From the NCBI RefSeq assembly GCF_003667345.1, contig NZ_RCWF01000003.1, positions 186,001 to 250,000 of the forward strand: a stretch of 64,000 nucleotides of DNA, written 5' to 3'. The notes below the pieces were generated by a model, which searched no databases, was not told where the DNA came from, and saw only the letters and a program-made list of their open reading frames with translations. How positions within the stretch are numbered: the stretch's first letter is position 1; every line of letters begins with the position of its first letter. Positions 54,115 through 64,000 of the stretch are shown here, in pieces. This stretch comes from Poseidonibacter antarcticus. GTDB taxonomy: Bacteria; Campylobacterota; Campylobacteria; Campylobacterales; Arcobacteraceae. The translations under genes and the position numbers were made by a program.

Positions 54115-56465
54115 TAGTTAAGTCCTTTAATATTATTATTTATCGAATCTAGTTTTTTTATTTTTTTGTGTATATCAATAGATAATTTAGCTCGATTTTT
54201 ATCATTATTTTCAAATGAAGCAATTTGATTTTGAATTATTTTTTCATCATTAATCATTTTTTGCTCAACCGTTTTTAAAGGAGCATTAAGTGTCTGAAAA
54301 AATGATTCAATTAGTAGTTTAGATACTTTTTTTGCTTTTGATTTTATATCTTGTTCAATACTTGTAAACTCATTTTTTATATAAGATTCAATTTCTATAT
54401 CTAATTGAGTTAACTTATTTACCTTTGAAATTGATACTGCATTTACTATCTGAGAGATAAGTACTTCATTACTAGATGTTAAGAAACCTGCTTTAAAATC
54501 ATCTTGGAAAAATCCTCTTGCATCAAAATTGTCATTTTTATGTCCAATTGAAAATCCAAAATCATGATATTTTTGCTCACATTGTTCACCAATAGTTTGT
54601 GATTTTTTTATGAATTTATATCTGTAATCTCTAATAACATCAATAATACCATCTTTTATTGCAGTTTCTACAATAACTTTAATTCTAGAATTTTCAGGTC
54701 TTTTTTTAGTTTTTTCAAATGAATATCTAACATCAGATATTACTCTTTGTTTTATAACAACTTGAAGGTCAATAAGTTCACTTTCTAAAAATGATTCTAG
54801 TGATTCTATATAATTATTAGCATCATTTTTATAATATGTTATATCTTCACTCATTGCTGTAAACATTCTACTATTTACAGCTTTTTTCTTATTAAATTCC
54901 TCAAGTTCATTATTAAGTTCTTCTTTTGATTTTGATAAAAGTTTTAATTCATAATTTAAAGAACGACTTTCTTTTTCAATTGTTTTAAGAAGTTGAGATT
55001 TCCCTGATTGAATAATTAATTCACCTTTTTGTGAAGAAGAACCAAATAGTGTTTCATTTAAATATTCTTCAATCTCTAATATTCCTGTATCTTCTATCGT
55101 AAATCCTGCATCAAGAGCTTCTTTTTCTCTTCCTGTTCTATGTAGAAGTGCCATTTTCCCTGAAATTGGAATAAACTTAATAGTTTTTAAAATATAATCA
55201 AGTTTTGAATCTTTATTTTGTGCTTTTAGTTGTCTTTTAATTGAAGTCTTTGTATATTCAATTACTTCTTCTAATTGTTCTTTTGAAACAGTATCAGCTC
55301 TTGTAATTACTATTAGTAGTTTTGAAATATTTTGATATAAAAGTGCATCAATTATAAACTCAATATCTTTAAGTGTTGCACTTTGAGATACATTCATCAA
55401 GTGTAACATCATATCACATGCAGATATATATTCTTTTGTAATTTCTTCTCTTTGAATAACTGGGTCATCTAATCCTGGTGTATCTACAATTTCTATTCCA
55501 TCATTTAAAAAATCAAGGTTTGAACCTAATTCAACATATTTAACTAGATTACATTTTTTACCTTCAGCTTCAGCTGATGTATATGAAGATAAATCTTTTA
55601 TATCTACTTCATCAAATCTTGATTCTTTTTTTATATATGAACTTAATTCATCACCAAAAATCTTTTTTGTTTCATTTACATAATCTCTCATTGATTCTAA
55701 TTGAAGTGCAGATTTTTCTATTCTATTCCATTCATCTTGATTCCAATAAAATACTTTTGCACTTTCTGTAGGATTATGTTTTACAATTGTGAGGTTTGCA
55801 GTTTCAGGGACAACAGCACTTCCTAAAATTTCTTTTCCCATTAAAGCATTTAGCATTGTAGATTTACCAGCATTCATAACACCAGTAATTCCAATAGAAA
55901 ACTTTTGAGTATTTAAATATTTATTTACTTCATCTAAATCATCTACAGTTTTTTCATTTGATGTTTGAATTTTTAATTCATTTATAATATTTTCTAAAAT
56001 AGATTTTAATTCTTTAAATGAAGATTTATTATTTTCTAAACTAGAGATATTTTCTTCTGAACTTGCTTCTTCAATAATATCTAATTCTTGGTATTCAAAT
56101 AAAGAAATTAATTTTGCGTAATTTTCATAATTTAAAATAGATTCTTTTTTTAAGTAGTTAAAAGATTCATGTAATATATCAATATTTTTTTTCGATTTAT
56201 TATTTATAATAGTTTCTACTATAGTATGTTGTAAATGATTTAATTCACTTATGTTAGTTGGTGCTTTAACACTAAGTTTCTCACATAAAATTATAAAAGA
56301 GTTTAATGGTAAATATTTCTCATAATCTTTTCTTGTTGCACTTATAATTAAAGCATAAATAGAAAAGAATTCTTCATCTATTTCAGTTTTAATTGTTTCA
56401 GCATCTAAAGTTTGTTCAAATGTTATACCATGGTAAAGTAAAAAATAATCATTAGCTAAGCTCAT
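54114..56465 (-). CDS. Dynamin-like GTPase, first of a pair (DLP1-like)
   Basis: A 783-residue dynamin-like protein with about 185 residues of helical N-terminal extension, then G1 GVMNAGKST (195-203), G2 Thr in ETANLTI, G3 DTPGLDDP and G4 TRAD. The C-terminal 300 residues are mostly helical with Lys/Glu-rich coiled-coil (KELNNELEEFNKKKA) and several charged repeats. In C. jejuni DLP1 and DLP2 act as a hetero-oligomer; the tight coupling of the two genes here fits that. Confidence 0.88.
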   Translation of the reverse strand: MSLANDYFLLYHGITFEQTLDAETIKTEIDEEFFSIYALIISATRKDYEKYLPLNSFIILCEKLSVKAPTNISELNHLQHTIVETIINNKSKKNIDILHESFNYLKKESILNYENYAKLISLFEYQELDIIEEASSEENISSLENNKSSFKELKSILENIINELKIQTSNEKTVDDLDEVNKYLNTQKFSIGITGVMNAGKSTMLNALMGKEILGSAVVPETANLTIVKHNPTESAKVFYWNQDEWNRIEKSALQLESMRDYVNETKKIFGDELSSYIKKESRFDEVDIKDLSSYTSAEAEGKKCNLVKYVELGSNLDFLNDGIEIVDTPGLDDPVIQREEITKEYISACDMMLHLMNVSQSATLKDIEFIIDALLYQNISKLLIVITRADTVSKEQLEEVIEYTKTSIKRQLKAQNKDSKLDYILKTIKFIPISGKMALLHRTGREKEALDAGFTIEDTGILEIEEYLNETLFGSSSQKGELIIQSGKSQLLKTIEKESRSLNYELKLLSKSKEELNNELEEFNKKKAVNSRMFTAMSEDITYYKNDANNYIESLESFLESELIDLQVVIKQRVISDVRYSFEKTKKRPENSRIKVIVETAIKDGIIDVIRDYRYKFIKKSQTIGEQCEQKYHDFGFSIGHKNDNFDARGFFQDDFKAGFLTSSNEVLISQIVNAVSISKVNKLTQLDIEIESYIKNEFTSIEQDIKSKAKKVSKLLIESFFQTLNAPLKTVEQKMINDEKIIQNQIASFENNDKNRAKLSIDIHKKIKKLDSINNNIKGLN

Positions 56466-56534
56466 TATATCTCCCTAAAATACAAAAAGTTAAATACCAT
56501 AATCTGATACTTAACTTTTTCTACTTGAATGATT

Positions 56535-56560
56535 TTACAAAAGGGAAAACCCTTTTGTAA
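56535..56560 (-). terminator. Terminator after frdB
   Basis: Perfect 11-bp stem TTACAAAAGGG / CCCTTTTGTAA (56535-56545 with 56550-56560), four-base loop, immediately after the frdB stop codon on the minus strand, with a T run beyond. It ends the frdCAB operon. Confidence 0.85.
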
Positions 56561-57295
56561 CTATCTTAATGCTACTAACTTTCTTCGTAAGTAAGCAATT
56601 TTATTTTGTAATGGTAAGTGTTTTGGACAATGATCTTCACACGCTAGTAAAGTCATACAACCAAAGATTCCATCATCATCACCAATTAATTCATAGAAGT
56701 CTTCAGCTGTTCTTTTATCATGAGGATCAACTTCAAATCTTGCAACTCTGTTAAGTCCAACAGCACCAACAAAATCTGGTCTCATAAGTTTTGTACCACA
56801 AGAAGCAACACAAATACCACATTCGATACATCTATCTAATTCAAAAGTTTGATCAGCTACATCTGGATCAATTCTTTCTTCAAGTTTAGTAATATCTTTT
56901 TCTTCACCATTATCAACAATCCAAGATTGAACTCTTTTAGACATTGCATCCATCCATTTACCTGTATTAACAGATAAATCTTTGATAAGTTCAAATGCTG
57001 GCATAGGCATTAATTGTAAAACCCCAGTAGGGTAGTTTGCAATTAGTGTTCTACAAGCAAGTGCAGGTTTACCATTTACTACCATTCCACAAGAACCACA
57101 AATTCCTGCACGACATACAAAGTCAAATGATAAATCTGGATCATATTCTTCTCTAATTTTCATTAAAGCAATGAATAAAGTCATCCCTGGAGTTTCTTCT
57201 AAATGGTAATCCACGAAATGAGGTTTTGAAACCTTAGATCTTGGATTGAATTTTAAAACTGATATTGTTATATCTCTACCTTTTTCAATAGCCAT
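56561..57295 (-). CDS. frdB: Fumarate reductase iron-sulfur subunit
   Basis: A 244-residue FrdB. The [2Fe-2S] ligands are in [21 protein letters not shown], a [4Fe-4S] in [11 protein letters not shown] and the third cluster in [13 protein letters not shown]. It passes electrons between the FrdC heme/quinone site and the FrdA flavin. It starts on the frdA stop (TAATG) and ends at the hairpin terminator. Gene order CAB and the dihaem type of FrdC are those of Wolinella/Campylobacter. Confidence 0.97.
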   Translation of the reverse strand: MAIEKGRDITISVLKFNPRSKVSKPHFVDYHLEETPGMTLFIALMKIREEYDPDLSFDFVCRAGICGSCGMVVNGKPALACRTLIANYPTGVLQLMPMPAFELIKDLSVNTGKWMDAMSKRVQSWIVDNGEEKDITKLEERIDPDVADQTFELDRCIECGICVASCGTKLMRPDFVGAVGLNRVARFEVDPHDKRTAEDFYELIGDDDGIFGCMTLLACEDHCPKHLPLQNKIAYLRRKLVALR

Positions 57296-59280
57296 TATAA
57301 ATCTCCTGCTCTTTCATTTTTTTCTCTGTAGTTCATTGGTAAATCAAATGACATTAAAGCATCTTGAATTTCATGTCTATCTTTACCTTCTGCTTGCATT
57401 TTTTCAGTTGTTTCATCAACTTGTGCTTGTCTTTTTTCTGATAATTCATTTTCAATAATCATACCCTTAGCTCCATAACCTCTAAATGCTGGAGGCATTT
57501 CCATAGTCATAATATCTAAATCTTCATATGTAATTGTAGGTAAAGTAGCATTTGCATCTGGCCAAGATGTAATTGTTCTTTTTAACCAGTTTGCATCATC
57601 TCTTTTAAGGTAATCTTCTCTATAGTGAGCACCTCTTGATTCAGTTCTATCTCTAGCACCTTTTGCAACACATAATGCAACTTTAAGCATTCTTGGAACT
57701 CTGTATGCTTCTTCAAGCTCTGGATTTCCAACTCTTTCTTTTGACTTAACATTAATATGTTTAGTTTTTTTAAGTAGTTCTTCTAATTCATCAACAGCTT
57801 CAACTAAGTGAGGTCCATCTCTAAAAATACCAACTTTTTGATCCATTAAATTTTGCATTCTGTTTTTGATTCTGAAAATATCTTCAGTACCTTCATAAGC
57901 TAAAATTTCAGTAATGTAATCATTTTGTTTATCTAATTCTTTTTGAACAGTAGTAGTTTGAATTGCAATATCATTATCTATACAATAATCAGCAAAATAG
58001 TTACCAATAATCATACCTGCAACAACTGTTTCAGAAACAGAGTTTCCTCCAAGTCTATTAAATCCGTGCATATCCCAACAACAAGCTTCACCACAAGCAA
58101 ATAAACCATTTAAAGTTTGAGATTCACCAGTTGGTTTTGTTCTAATTCCACCCATTGAGTAATGTTGCATAGGTAATACAGGGGCCCATCCTTTTTTACC
58201 TTCATCAGCTGGATCAATACCATTAAAGATTTGACAAATTTCTTGAACATCTCTTAAGTTCTTTTCAATATGTTCTCGACCTAAAATAGAAATATCTAAC
58301 CAAATGTGATCACCGTATGGAGAAGGAACACCTTTACCATTTCTAATATGCTCAATCATTCTTCTTGAAACAACATCTCTTGATGCTAATTCTTTTTTCT
58401 CAGGTTCGTAATCTGGCATAAATCTATGACCATCAACATCTCTTAAGATTCCACCATCACCTCTACAACCTTCAGTTAATAAAATACCTGATGGTACAAT
58501 TGGAGTTGGATGGAATTGAACAGCTTCCATATTTCCTAAAGTAGCAATTCCAGTTTCTAAGGCAATTGCAGCACCAATACCTTCACAAATTACAGCATTT
58601 GTAGTTTGTTTAAATATTCTTCCATATCCACCAGTTGCAATACATGTACCTTTTGCAACATAAGCTTCTAATTCACCAGAAATTAAATCTCTTACAATTG
58701 CACCGTAACATCTACCATCTTCATGGATTAATGATAAAGCTTCTTTTCTATCTCTAATATCAACATCATGTTTTAACGCTTCATTAGCAACACCAAATAA
58801 CATAGTATGTCCAGTTGCATCAGCTGTATAACATGTTCTCCATTTTTTAGTACCACCAAAATCTCTTGACATAATTAAACCATGTCTGTCAGCATCTTCA
58901 GTAATTGTTGTTTTTTTAGCATTAATAACTGCTTCTCTTGAACCTTCTCTAACTCTAGTCCAAGGAACACCCCAACCAGCTAATTCTCTAATAGCTTTTG
59001 GCGCAGTATGTACGAACATTCTTGCAACGATTTGATCACATCCCCAATCTGAACCTTTTACAGTATCAGCAAAGTGTAGATCTTCATTATCTCCATCAGA
59101 CATTTTAGAGTTACCTAAAGATGCTTGCATACCACCTTGTGCAGCAGCACTATGAGATCTTTTAACAGGAACTAGTGATAATACGACAGTATTTAATCCC
59201 TTTTTTTGTGCAGCAACTGCAGCTCTTAAACCTGCAAGTCCTCCACCAATAACTAATGCATCACAGTAATTAATTTTCAT
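57295..59280 (-). CDS. frdA: Fumarate reductase flavoprotein subunit
   Basis: A 661-residue FrdA. The FAD-binding [13 protein letters not shown] is at 12-24, the covalent FAD His is in [10 protein letters not shown] (near 43), and the substrate-binding regions include [31 protein letters not shown] and [20 protein letters not shown]. It reduces fumarate or, running in reverse, oxidises succinate. It is coupled on both sides by one-base overlaps (TAATG) with frdC and frdB. Confidence 0.98.
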   Translation of the reverse strand: MKINYCDALVIGGGLAGLRAAVAAQKKGLNTVVLSLVPVKRSHSAAAQGGMQASLGNSKMSDGDNEDLHFADTVKGSDWGCDQIVARMFVHTAPKAIRELAGWGVPWTRVREGSREAVINAKKTTITEDADRHGLIMSRDFGGTKKWRTCYTADATGHTMLFGVANEALKHDVDIRDRKEALSLIHEDGRCYGAIVRDLISGELEAYVAKGTCIATGGYGRIFKQTTNAVICEGIGAAIALETGIATLGNMEAVQFHPTPIVPSGILLTEGCRGDGGILRDVDGHRFMPDYEPEKKELASRDVVSRRMIEHIRNGKGVPSPYGDHIWLDISILGREHIEKNLRDVQEICQIFNGIDPADEGKKGWAPVLPMQHYSMGGIRTKPTGESQTLNGLFACGEACCWDMHGFNRLGGNSVSETVVAGMIIGNYFADYCIDNDIAIQTTTVQKELDKQNDYITEILAYEGTEDIFRIKNRMQNLMDQKVGIFRDGPHLVEAVDELEELLKKTKHINVKSKERVGNPELEEAYRVPRMLKVALCVAKGARDRTESRGAHYREDYLKRDDANWLKRTITSWPDANATLPTITYEDLDIMTMEMPPAFRGYGAKGMIIENELSEKRQAQVDETTEKMQAEGKDRHEIQDALMSFDLPMNYREKNERAGDL

Positions 59281-60074
59281 TATGCGATTCCTCCAAGAGT
59301 TTTATTTGTAATTTTGTATTCCATAATTTGTGCTGTAGGAACATATCTTTCACCAACATTATTAGCGTGATCCATACCTATTTTCATATAAGCTGCTAAT
59401 GATAAGAAACCTAAAGTTAAAAAGAATACAGTAAGTGCCCATTTGATTTTTTTAAGTGCTTTTCTAGTAGCTTTTGGATTTTCTCCATCAAACCATCCCC
59501 ATTTAACACATAGTCTATATAAACCAATTGTTCCATGTAATTCAACAGCAATTAATAAAAGAATATATAATGGCCACATCCATTCAGACCAAACTCTATC
59601 AGCACTTGCATATGGACCAATTGCATCTGAATGTGTCATTATGATATATAAGTGAACAGAACCTAAGAAGAACATAGTAAAACCTGTTCCTGCTTGTGTA
59701 AACCAAAGCTTTGTATCATCATGATCCATACTTTTAGAATGAGCTCTCATTACTTGGAACTGTTTGAAGTTACCAGGTAGTTTTCTCATCCCTAATCCTG
59801 CATGTGTAATAAAGATTACAAAGATAACAAAAGCTGTAATACTTACAAGTATTGGGCTTCCTCCATCAATAATAAAACTTGCTTCAAAAAGCTTAGTAAC
59901 TGCATACATGAAGTCGTTAGAAATTAATATTGAAGACACTAATAACATATGTGCCCACATAAACAGGGCTAAGAATCCACCTGTAACACTTTGTAGATAA
60001 TCAAGTTTAGCAGGTAATCTACTTTTTTTCCCCTCAACGGTTTTACCTAAATAGCCTTCTATTAGGTCACTCAT
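59280..60074 (-). CDS. frdC: Fumarate reductase cytochrome b subunit
   Basis: A 264-residue dihaem cytochrome b with five membrane helices. The four haem ligands are His42 (FMWAHMLL), His91 ([12 protein letters not shown]), His141 ([10 protein letters not shown]) and His180 ([13 protein letters not shown]), equal to the Wolinella FrdC set. It takes electrons from menaquinol. ATG 60074 has AAAGGA nine bases before; an upstream in-frame ATG at 60140 lacks one. First gene of the frdCAB operon. Confidence 0.97.
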   Translation of the reverse strand: MSDLIEGYLGKTVEGKKSRLPAKLDYLQSVTGGFLALFMWAHMLLVSSILISNDFMYAVTKLFEASFIIDGGSPILVSITAFVIFVIFITHAGLGMRKLPGNFKQFQVMRAHSKSMDHDDTKLWFTQAGTGFTMFFLGSVHLYIIMTHSDAIGPYASADRVWSEWMWPLYILLLIAVELHGTIGLYRLCVKWGWFDGENPKATRKALKKIKWALTVFFLTLGFLSLAAYMKIGMDHANNVGERYVPTAQIMEYKITNKTLGGIA

Positions 60075-60205
60075 ATTCAATCCTTTCCAGTGATTTAGTT
60101 TATTTTTTAATAGCATAATAATAGCGGAGATGTACTTCAATTTCCTTTATATGCATATACATTAATAACTTGTAATAGTATAATTGATTGATTGTATGCC
60201 TGTTT

Positions 60206-60230
60206 TTAAAGCCCATTTAATGGGCTTTAA
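60206..60230 (-). terminator. Terminator after the nuo operon
   Basis: Perfect 11-bp stem (TTAAAGCCCAT with ATGGGCTTTAA) and three-base loop, about 65 bases past the nuoN stop on the minus strand. The T run after it is short (TTTAAAAA), so it may be a moderate terminator. The rest of 60141-60296 shows no gene. Confidence 0.7.
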
Positions 60231-60296
60231 GAGTGTTAAAAAATTAATTGTTTAGAAGTGACATTTATAAAAGAGTATGTTACGTATTAACACACT

Positions 60297-61817
60297 CTAT
60301 TTTATAAATAAAGATTGAACTGCAGTTTGAGTTAAAGTAATTATTGCATCAATATTTAGAATAGGTATAAAAAATACAATAGCTGTCCCAACTCCACCTA
60401 AGATAGTTAGTATCGCAATGAATGCAATCGCATATGTTGAAACTCTTTTATCATTAAACCCTTCAATACTACAAGTAAGAGGAGCAGGGTAAAAATACAT
60501 CATTGCAATTAATTTAAAGTAGTAATAAACTGAAACGATAGTTGCAAATATTGCTACAACTGTAAGTGTTGTATATCCTGCATTAATTGCTTCTGTAAAT
60601 ACATAGAATTTACCAATAAATCCAATAGTTGAAGGAATTCCTGCTAGTGAAAATAAAAATATTGTCATCATTGCGGCTAAAAAAGGTCTTTCATGTGCTA
60701 AACCTTTAAAATCATTATATGTAACTCTAACATTTGTTTCTGAAATAATATGTGAAGCTAATCCAAATGCACCAAGTGCTGATAATAAATAAGCAATTAA
60801 ATAAAACATCATGGCATATGCTGATTCAATATTTAATATATGTCCATCTTTATATGAAAGTGCAATAAATGCTAATAATAAATACCCTGTGTGAACAATT
60901 GAAGAGGCTGCTAACATTCTTTTTATAATCGTTTGTGTAATTGCTAACCATGTACCAAAAACAAGTGTTAGGATAATAATTACATACATAATTCCATCCC
61001 AAAAATCAATAATAGGAGCTATATCAGTTAAAATTGCTCTTAAGAAAAATGAGAAAATAGCAATTTTAAATGTAGATGCCATATAAGAAGTAATAACCAT
61101 TGGCGCACCTCTATATACATCTAAAAGCCATGATTGGAATGGGAAAGCTGCAATTTTGAAAAGGAATATAAATAAAATTAATGTTAATCCTATATATACT
61201 AAAATCATATCATCACCAGAATGAGATGCAATATATGTACCTAATTCACTTAAATTTGTTGTAGCAGTTGCACCATAAATTAATACTGTTCCTAATAAAT
61301 AAAATGCTCCAATAAAAGCACCTAAAACTAAGTATTTAAATATAGCTTCAACTCTTTTTGAATCTTCTGTATTAACACCAACCATAATATAAACAGAAAA
61401 TGATGCAATTTCAAGTGCAATATATGCAGTTATTAATTCATTTGAGTGACCTAATAACATCATTCCAAATAATGCAAATAATAAAATTGAGAAAAACTCA
61501 CCTTTAAAGTATGATCTATGTTGGAAATAATGCTCACCAATTAAAAGAGTTAAAAGAGTTCCAAATATTAATAAAATATCAAAGAAATTTGAAAAAGTAT
61601 CATATATTAATACATTGTTTAATAAGTCACTAAAAGGTAAAACTGAATAAGATTCTGTAAATCTTAATAATGAGAAACCTAAGGCAACTATTAAAAATAA
61701 TGAAGAAACTGTAATAAATGTTTTAACAGTATATTTATCATACATACTCATAAACATAAGTGTTAAAGCACCTATCAAAACAGTTATTGCTGGAATTAAA
61801 TAGATAATTTCATTCAT
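60297..61817 (-). CDS. nuoN: NADH-quinone oxidoreductase subunit N
   Basis: A 506-residue membrane protein with about 14 helices of the Mrp antiporter-like type: [33 protein letters not shown] with the conserved Lys and Trp, and [22 protein letters not shown] with the core Lys/His region. It is one of three proton-pumping subunits of complex I. It overlaps nuoM by four bases and closes the operon. Confidence 0.97.
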   Translation of the reverse strand: MNEIIYLIPAITVLIGALTLMFMSMYDKYTVKTFITVSSLFLIVALGFSLLRFTESYSVLPFSDLLNNVLIYDTFSNFFDILLIFGTLLTLLIGEHYFQHRSYFKGEFFSILLFALFGMMLLGHSNELITAYIALEIASFSVYIMVGVNTEDSKRVEAIFKYLVLGAFIGAFYLLGTVLIYGATATTNLSELGTYIASHSGDDMILVYIGLTLILFIFLFKIAAFPFQSWLLDVYRGAPMVITSYMASTFKIAIFSFFLRAILTDIAPIIDFWDGIMYVIIILTLVFGTWLAITQTIIKRMLAASSIVHTGYLLLAFIALSYKDGHILNIESAYAMMFYLIAYLLSALGAFGLASHIISETNVRVTYNDFKGLAHERPFLAAMMTIFLFSLAGIPSTIGFIGKFYVFTEAINAGYTTLTVVAIFATIVSVYYYFKLIAMMYFYPAPLTCSIEGFNDKRVSTYAIAFIAILTILGGVGTAIVFFIPILNIDAIITLTQTAVQSLFIK

Positions 61818-63301
61818 TTAGAAGCTCCAATATGTAAGATATCACTTAAGTAGTGAGTAACTGTAGGTTCAAATTTATCAATAAAAATATCAGGATAAAT
61901 ACCCATTAAAAATACCAATATAACCCAAGGTGCTAAACCAATAATTTCTTTTATTTTTAAATCTCTCATTTTTAAAACAGGTGCACCTTCTGGTCTATCT
62001 TGAAGAATTGCTCTTTGAAACATCCATAACATATAAGATGCTCCAATAATTACTGTAACAGCTGAGATATAACCTAAAGTATGATTGAATTCATAAACAC
62101 CAAAGATAATTAAAAGTTCAGATACAAAACCATTTGTTCCTGGTAATCCAATATTTGCAAATAACATTATTGCAAATATAAAAGTTAAAATAGGTGCTTG
62201 TTTTGCAATTCCACCTAAATCTTTAATAGTTTTAAATCCTGTTTCTTCATGAATTAAACCAATTAGTAAAAATAATGCACCAGTTGCAATTGCATGTGCA
62301 ATAATTAAATATAAAGCTCCATTAATACCATATTCATTTAATGAAAATATACCAGCTGCAATAAAACTTAAATGCGATGCTGATGAATATGCTAACATTC
62401 TTTTAATATCATTTTGCATTAGTGCTGCAATGCCAAAGTAAACTAATCCAAATAATCCAATAGCTACAAAATACATTGAAAATTCAATATAAATTTCTGG
62501 AAAAATTGGAATCATAAATCTTACAATTGCATAAATTCCAAGTTTTGCCATTATAGAAGATAAAAGGAAAACAGCACCCGTTGGTGCATTTTTATATGTA
62601 TCCATAATCCAAGTATGAAGAGGGAATATTGGAATTTTAATAGCAAATGCAGCAAGGAAAGCTAAAAATAACCATACCTTTGTTGAATAATCAATTGTAG
62701 TAATTCTCATTAATTCATTATATGCAAACGACCATACACCAAATTCTGTATGATAAGCAACACCTAAATATAAAATAGCAATGAACATTAATAATGAACC
62801 TACCATTGTATAAACTGTTACTTTTATTGTTGTGAAGATTTTATCCCCGAATCCATATGAACCAATCATTAAGAATACAGGTAAAAGCATAACTTCCCAA
62901 AAGAAATAAAATAAAACAACATCTAAAGATAAAAGTGTTCCCGTAACTCCTGTTTGAACTAAAAGCATATTTATCCAATATCCTTTTGTTCTTCCTTCCC
63001 ATAATAGAAGGTACGAAGTAGGAATCAAAATCGCAATCATCATTAAAATAGTTAAAGAAAAACCATCTAATCCAACATAATAGTTTATTCCATAAGTTTC
63101 AATCCAAGTTACATTTGTAACAAATTGCATTCCAGAAGTTGGTTCAAACTCTATATAAATTTTAAGAACAAGAGCTAAAATAACAGTAGTAGTTAGAAAT
63201 GCAATATTTCTAATTGTATTAACATCCTTCGTTGTAAGCATTAATCCAAATGCCACAATTGCAGGTAAAAATATGATAAATGAAAGTATATCTGAGCTCA
63301 T
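61814..63301 (-). CDS. nuoM: NADH-quinone oxidoreductase subunit M
   Basis: A 495-residue antiporter-like subunit with about 14 helices: [20 protein letters not shown] (with the key Glu), [48 protein letters not shown], and [20 protein letters not shown]. It pumps protons as part of complex I. The start follows the nuoL stop by one base, and the end overlaps nuoN. Confidence 0.97.
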   Translation of the reverse strand: MSSDILSFIIFLPAIVAFGLMLTTKDVNTIRNIAFLTTTVILALVLKIYIEFEPTSGMQFVTNVTWIETYGINYYVGLDGFSLTILMMIAILIPTSYLLLWEGRTKGYWINMLLVQTGVTGTLLSLDVVLFYFFWEVMLLPVFLMIGSYGFGDKIFTTIKVTVYTMVGSLLMFIAILYLGVAYHTEFGVWSFAYNELMRITTIDYSTKVWLFLAFLAAFAIKIPIFPLHTWIMDTYKNAPTGAVFLLSSIMAKLGIYAIVRFMIPIFPEIYIEFSMYFVAIGLFGLVYFGIAALMQNDIKRMLAYSSASHLSFIAAGIFSLNEYGINGALYLIIAHAIATGALFLLIGLIHEETGFKTIKDLGGIAKQAPILTFIFAIMLFANIGLPGTNGFVSELLIIFGVYEFNHTLGYISAVTVIIGASYMLWMFQRAILQDRPEGAPVLKMRDLKIKEIIGLAPWVILVFLMGIYPDIFIDKFEPTVTHYLSDILHIGASK

Positions 63302-63302
63302 A

Positions 63303-64000
63303 TTATAATCCTAACTTAATATATAAATAAATAAATATGCATGTCATCCCAACAAGCATAGTAGCAGCATAAAATCTAATATTTGCATTTTGAATCATTG
63401 CAACTTTTTTACCAATTTTGATAAATCCAAGTGAAGAACTCATAATAAAGCCATCAATGATTTTATCATCAAGTACTTTATCAATAAACACAGATAATTT
63501 TTTACTTGATTGAACAAATAATCTGTCATAAAGTTCATCAATGTAGAATTTATTACCAATTAATCCTGTTTCTTCTTCTGGTTTATATACATCAAAGTTT
63601 GCATATTTACTATGGGCAACTTTAATACCAGCAGCAGCAACAATAATAGATAGTGCCATTAAAATATATTCAGTCATATGACTTAAATGAATCTCTTTTG
63701 AATTTAATTGTGCAAGCCAAGAATCGACTTGATGTTCACCACCAAAAATACTTGGGAAGTTTAAAAATCCTGCACCAATTGCACCAATTGCTAATAAAAC
63801 TAATGGAAAAGTAATTGTTTTTGATGTGTATTCATATTTTATATTATGCTTTGTAGGAGCTACAAAAACAATAAAATATAATCTAAACATATAAAATGCA
63901 GTTAAAAATGCAGTGAATAATGCAATAGCCCAAATTAGGTATTGACCTTCTTGGAAAGCTGATGCTAAAATTGCATCTTTTGAAAAGAAACCAGAAAATG
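63303..64000 (-). CDS. nuoL: NADH-quinone oxidoreductase subunit L, C-terminal part (cut by window end)
   Basis: The reading frame continues from 63890 to the window end without a stop; upstream of the Met at 63890 it reads FSGFFSKDAILASAFQEGQYLIWAI, the standard NuoL segment. So the visible ~232 residues are the C-terminal part with the long lateral helix (helix HL) region and last membrane helix, and the start lies outside the window. It is read before nuoM and nuoN in the order nuoL-M-N. Confidence 0.96.
   Translation of the reverse strand, partial: FSGFFSKDAILASAFQEGQYLIWAIALFTAFLTAFYMFRLYFIVFVAPTKHNIKYEYTSKTITFPLVLLAIGAIGAGFLNFPSIFGGEHQVDSWLAQLNSKEIHLSHMTEYILMALSIIVAAAGIKVAHSKYANFDVYKPEEETGLIGNKFYIDELYDRLFVQSSKKLSVFIDKVLDDKIIDGFIMSSSLGFIKIGKKVAMIQNANIRFYAATMLVGMTCIFIYLYIKLGL

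Overview
The window is AT-rich chromosomal DNA of a Campylobacterota bacterium, most likely an Arcobacteraceae member (Arcobacter sensu lato). The evidence is the gene content: a frdCAB fumarate reductase, the end of a 14-gene-type nuo operon (nuoLMN), a Campylobacter-type pair of dynamin-like GTPases, a TPP-riboswitch thiC and an FMN-riboswitch ribB, all with the compact, overlapping, A/T-rich gene style of that group. This assignment comes from recognising families, not from a search.

Layout. 1-3238: end of thyA, folA, a TetR regulator, and a DMT exporter plus D-2-hydroxyacid dehydrogenase pair behind a strong promoter with a perfect 24-bp palindromic operator. 3302-21588: one 18-kb unidirectional operon of about 22 genes that makes and exports an aryl polyene-dialkylresorcinol (flexirubin-type) pigment. 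It has an aromatic ammonia-lyase, an acyl-ACP ligase, two carrier proteins, two complete ketosynthases, two ketosynthase-like partners, a ketoreductase, two hot-dog dehydratases, DarA/DarB, a BtrH-type acyltransferase, a glycosyltransferase, a PlsC-type acyltransferase, a LolA-like protein, an MMPL exporter and an ABC-2 exporter. The operon begins with what looks like the stump of a class II DAHP synthase gene.

21626-26295 (minus strand): a lipoprotein; a MotA-like/MotB-like proton-channel pair with long coiled coils, translationally coupled to a 41-residue basic protein; and an AbiH-family protein. The stator pair recalls the Zorya antiphage core but has no ZorC/D/E. 26394-38701: recQ, a methyltransferase, a glycosyltransferase, an EamA transporter, a polar amino-acid ABC transporter, MarC, a LysE/ArgO exporter, a Nudix hydrolase, RidA and thiC.

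38729-42391 (minus strand): ribB with its FMN riboswitch, then an orphan MazE-like antitoxin and four small unrelated genes. Each is separated from the next by an attC-like imperfect palindrome, three of the four genes start with TTG, and each has its own Shine-Dalgarno. This looks like an integron-integrase-less cassette cluster (CALIN). 42651-48465: tex, a PhyH-family dioxygenase, two tandem paralogous periplasmic proteins and a siroheme nitrite/sulfite reductase. 48503-56465 (minus strand): dynamin pair, porin-like barrel, small periplasmic protein, histidine kinase and YgjP-type metallopeptidase, closely packed. 56561-64000 (minus strand): frdCAB and nuoLMN (nuoL cut by the window edge).

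No rRNA, tRNA, insertion sequence or CRISPR array was seen.
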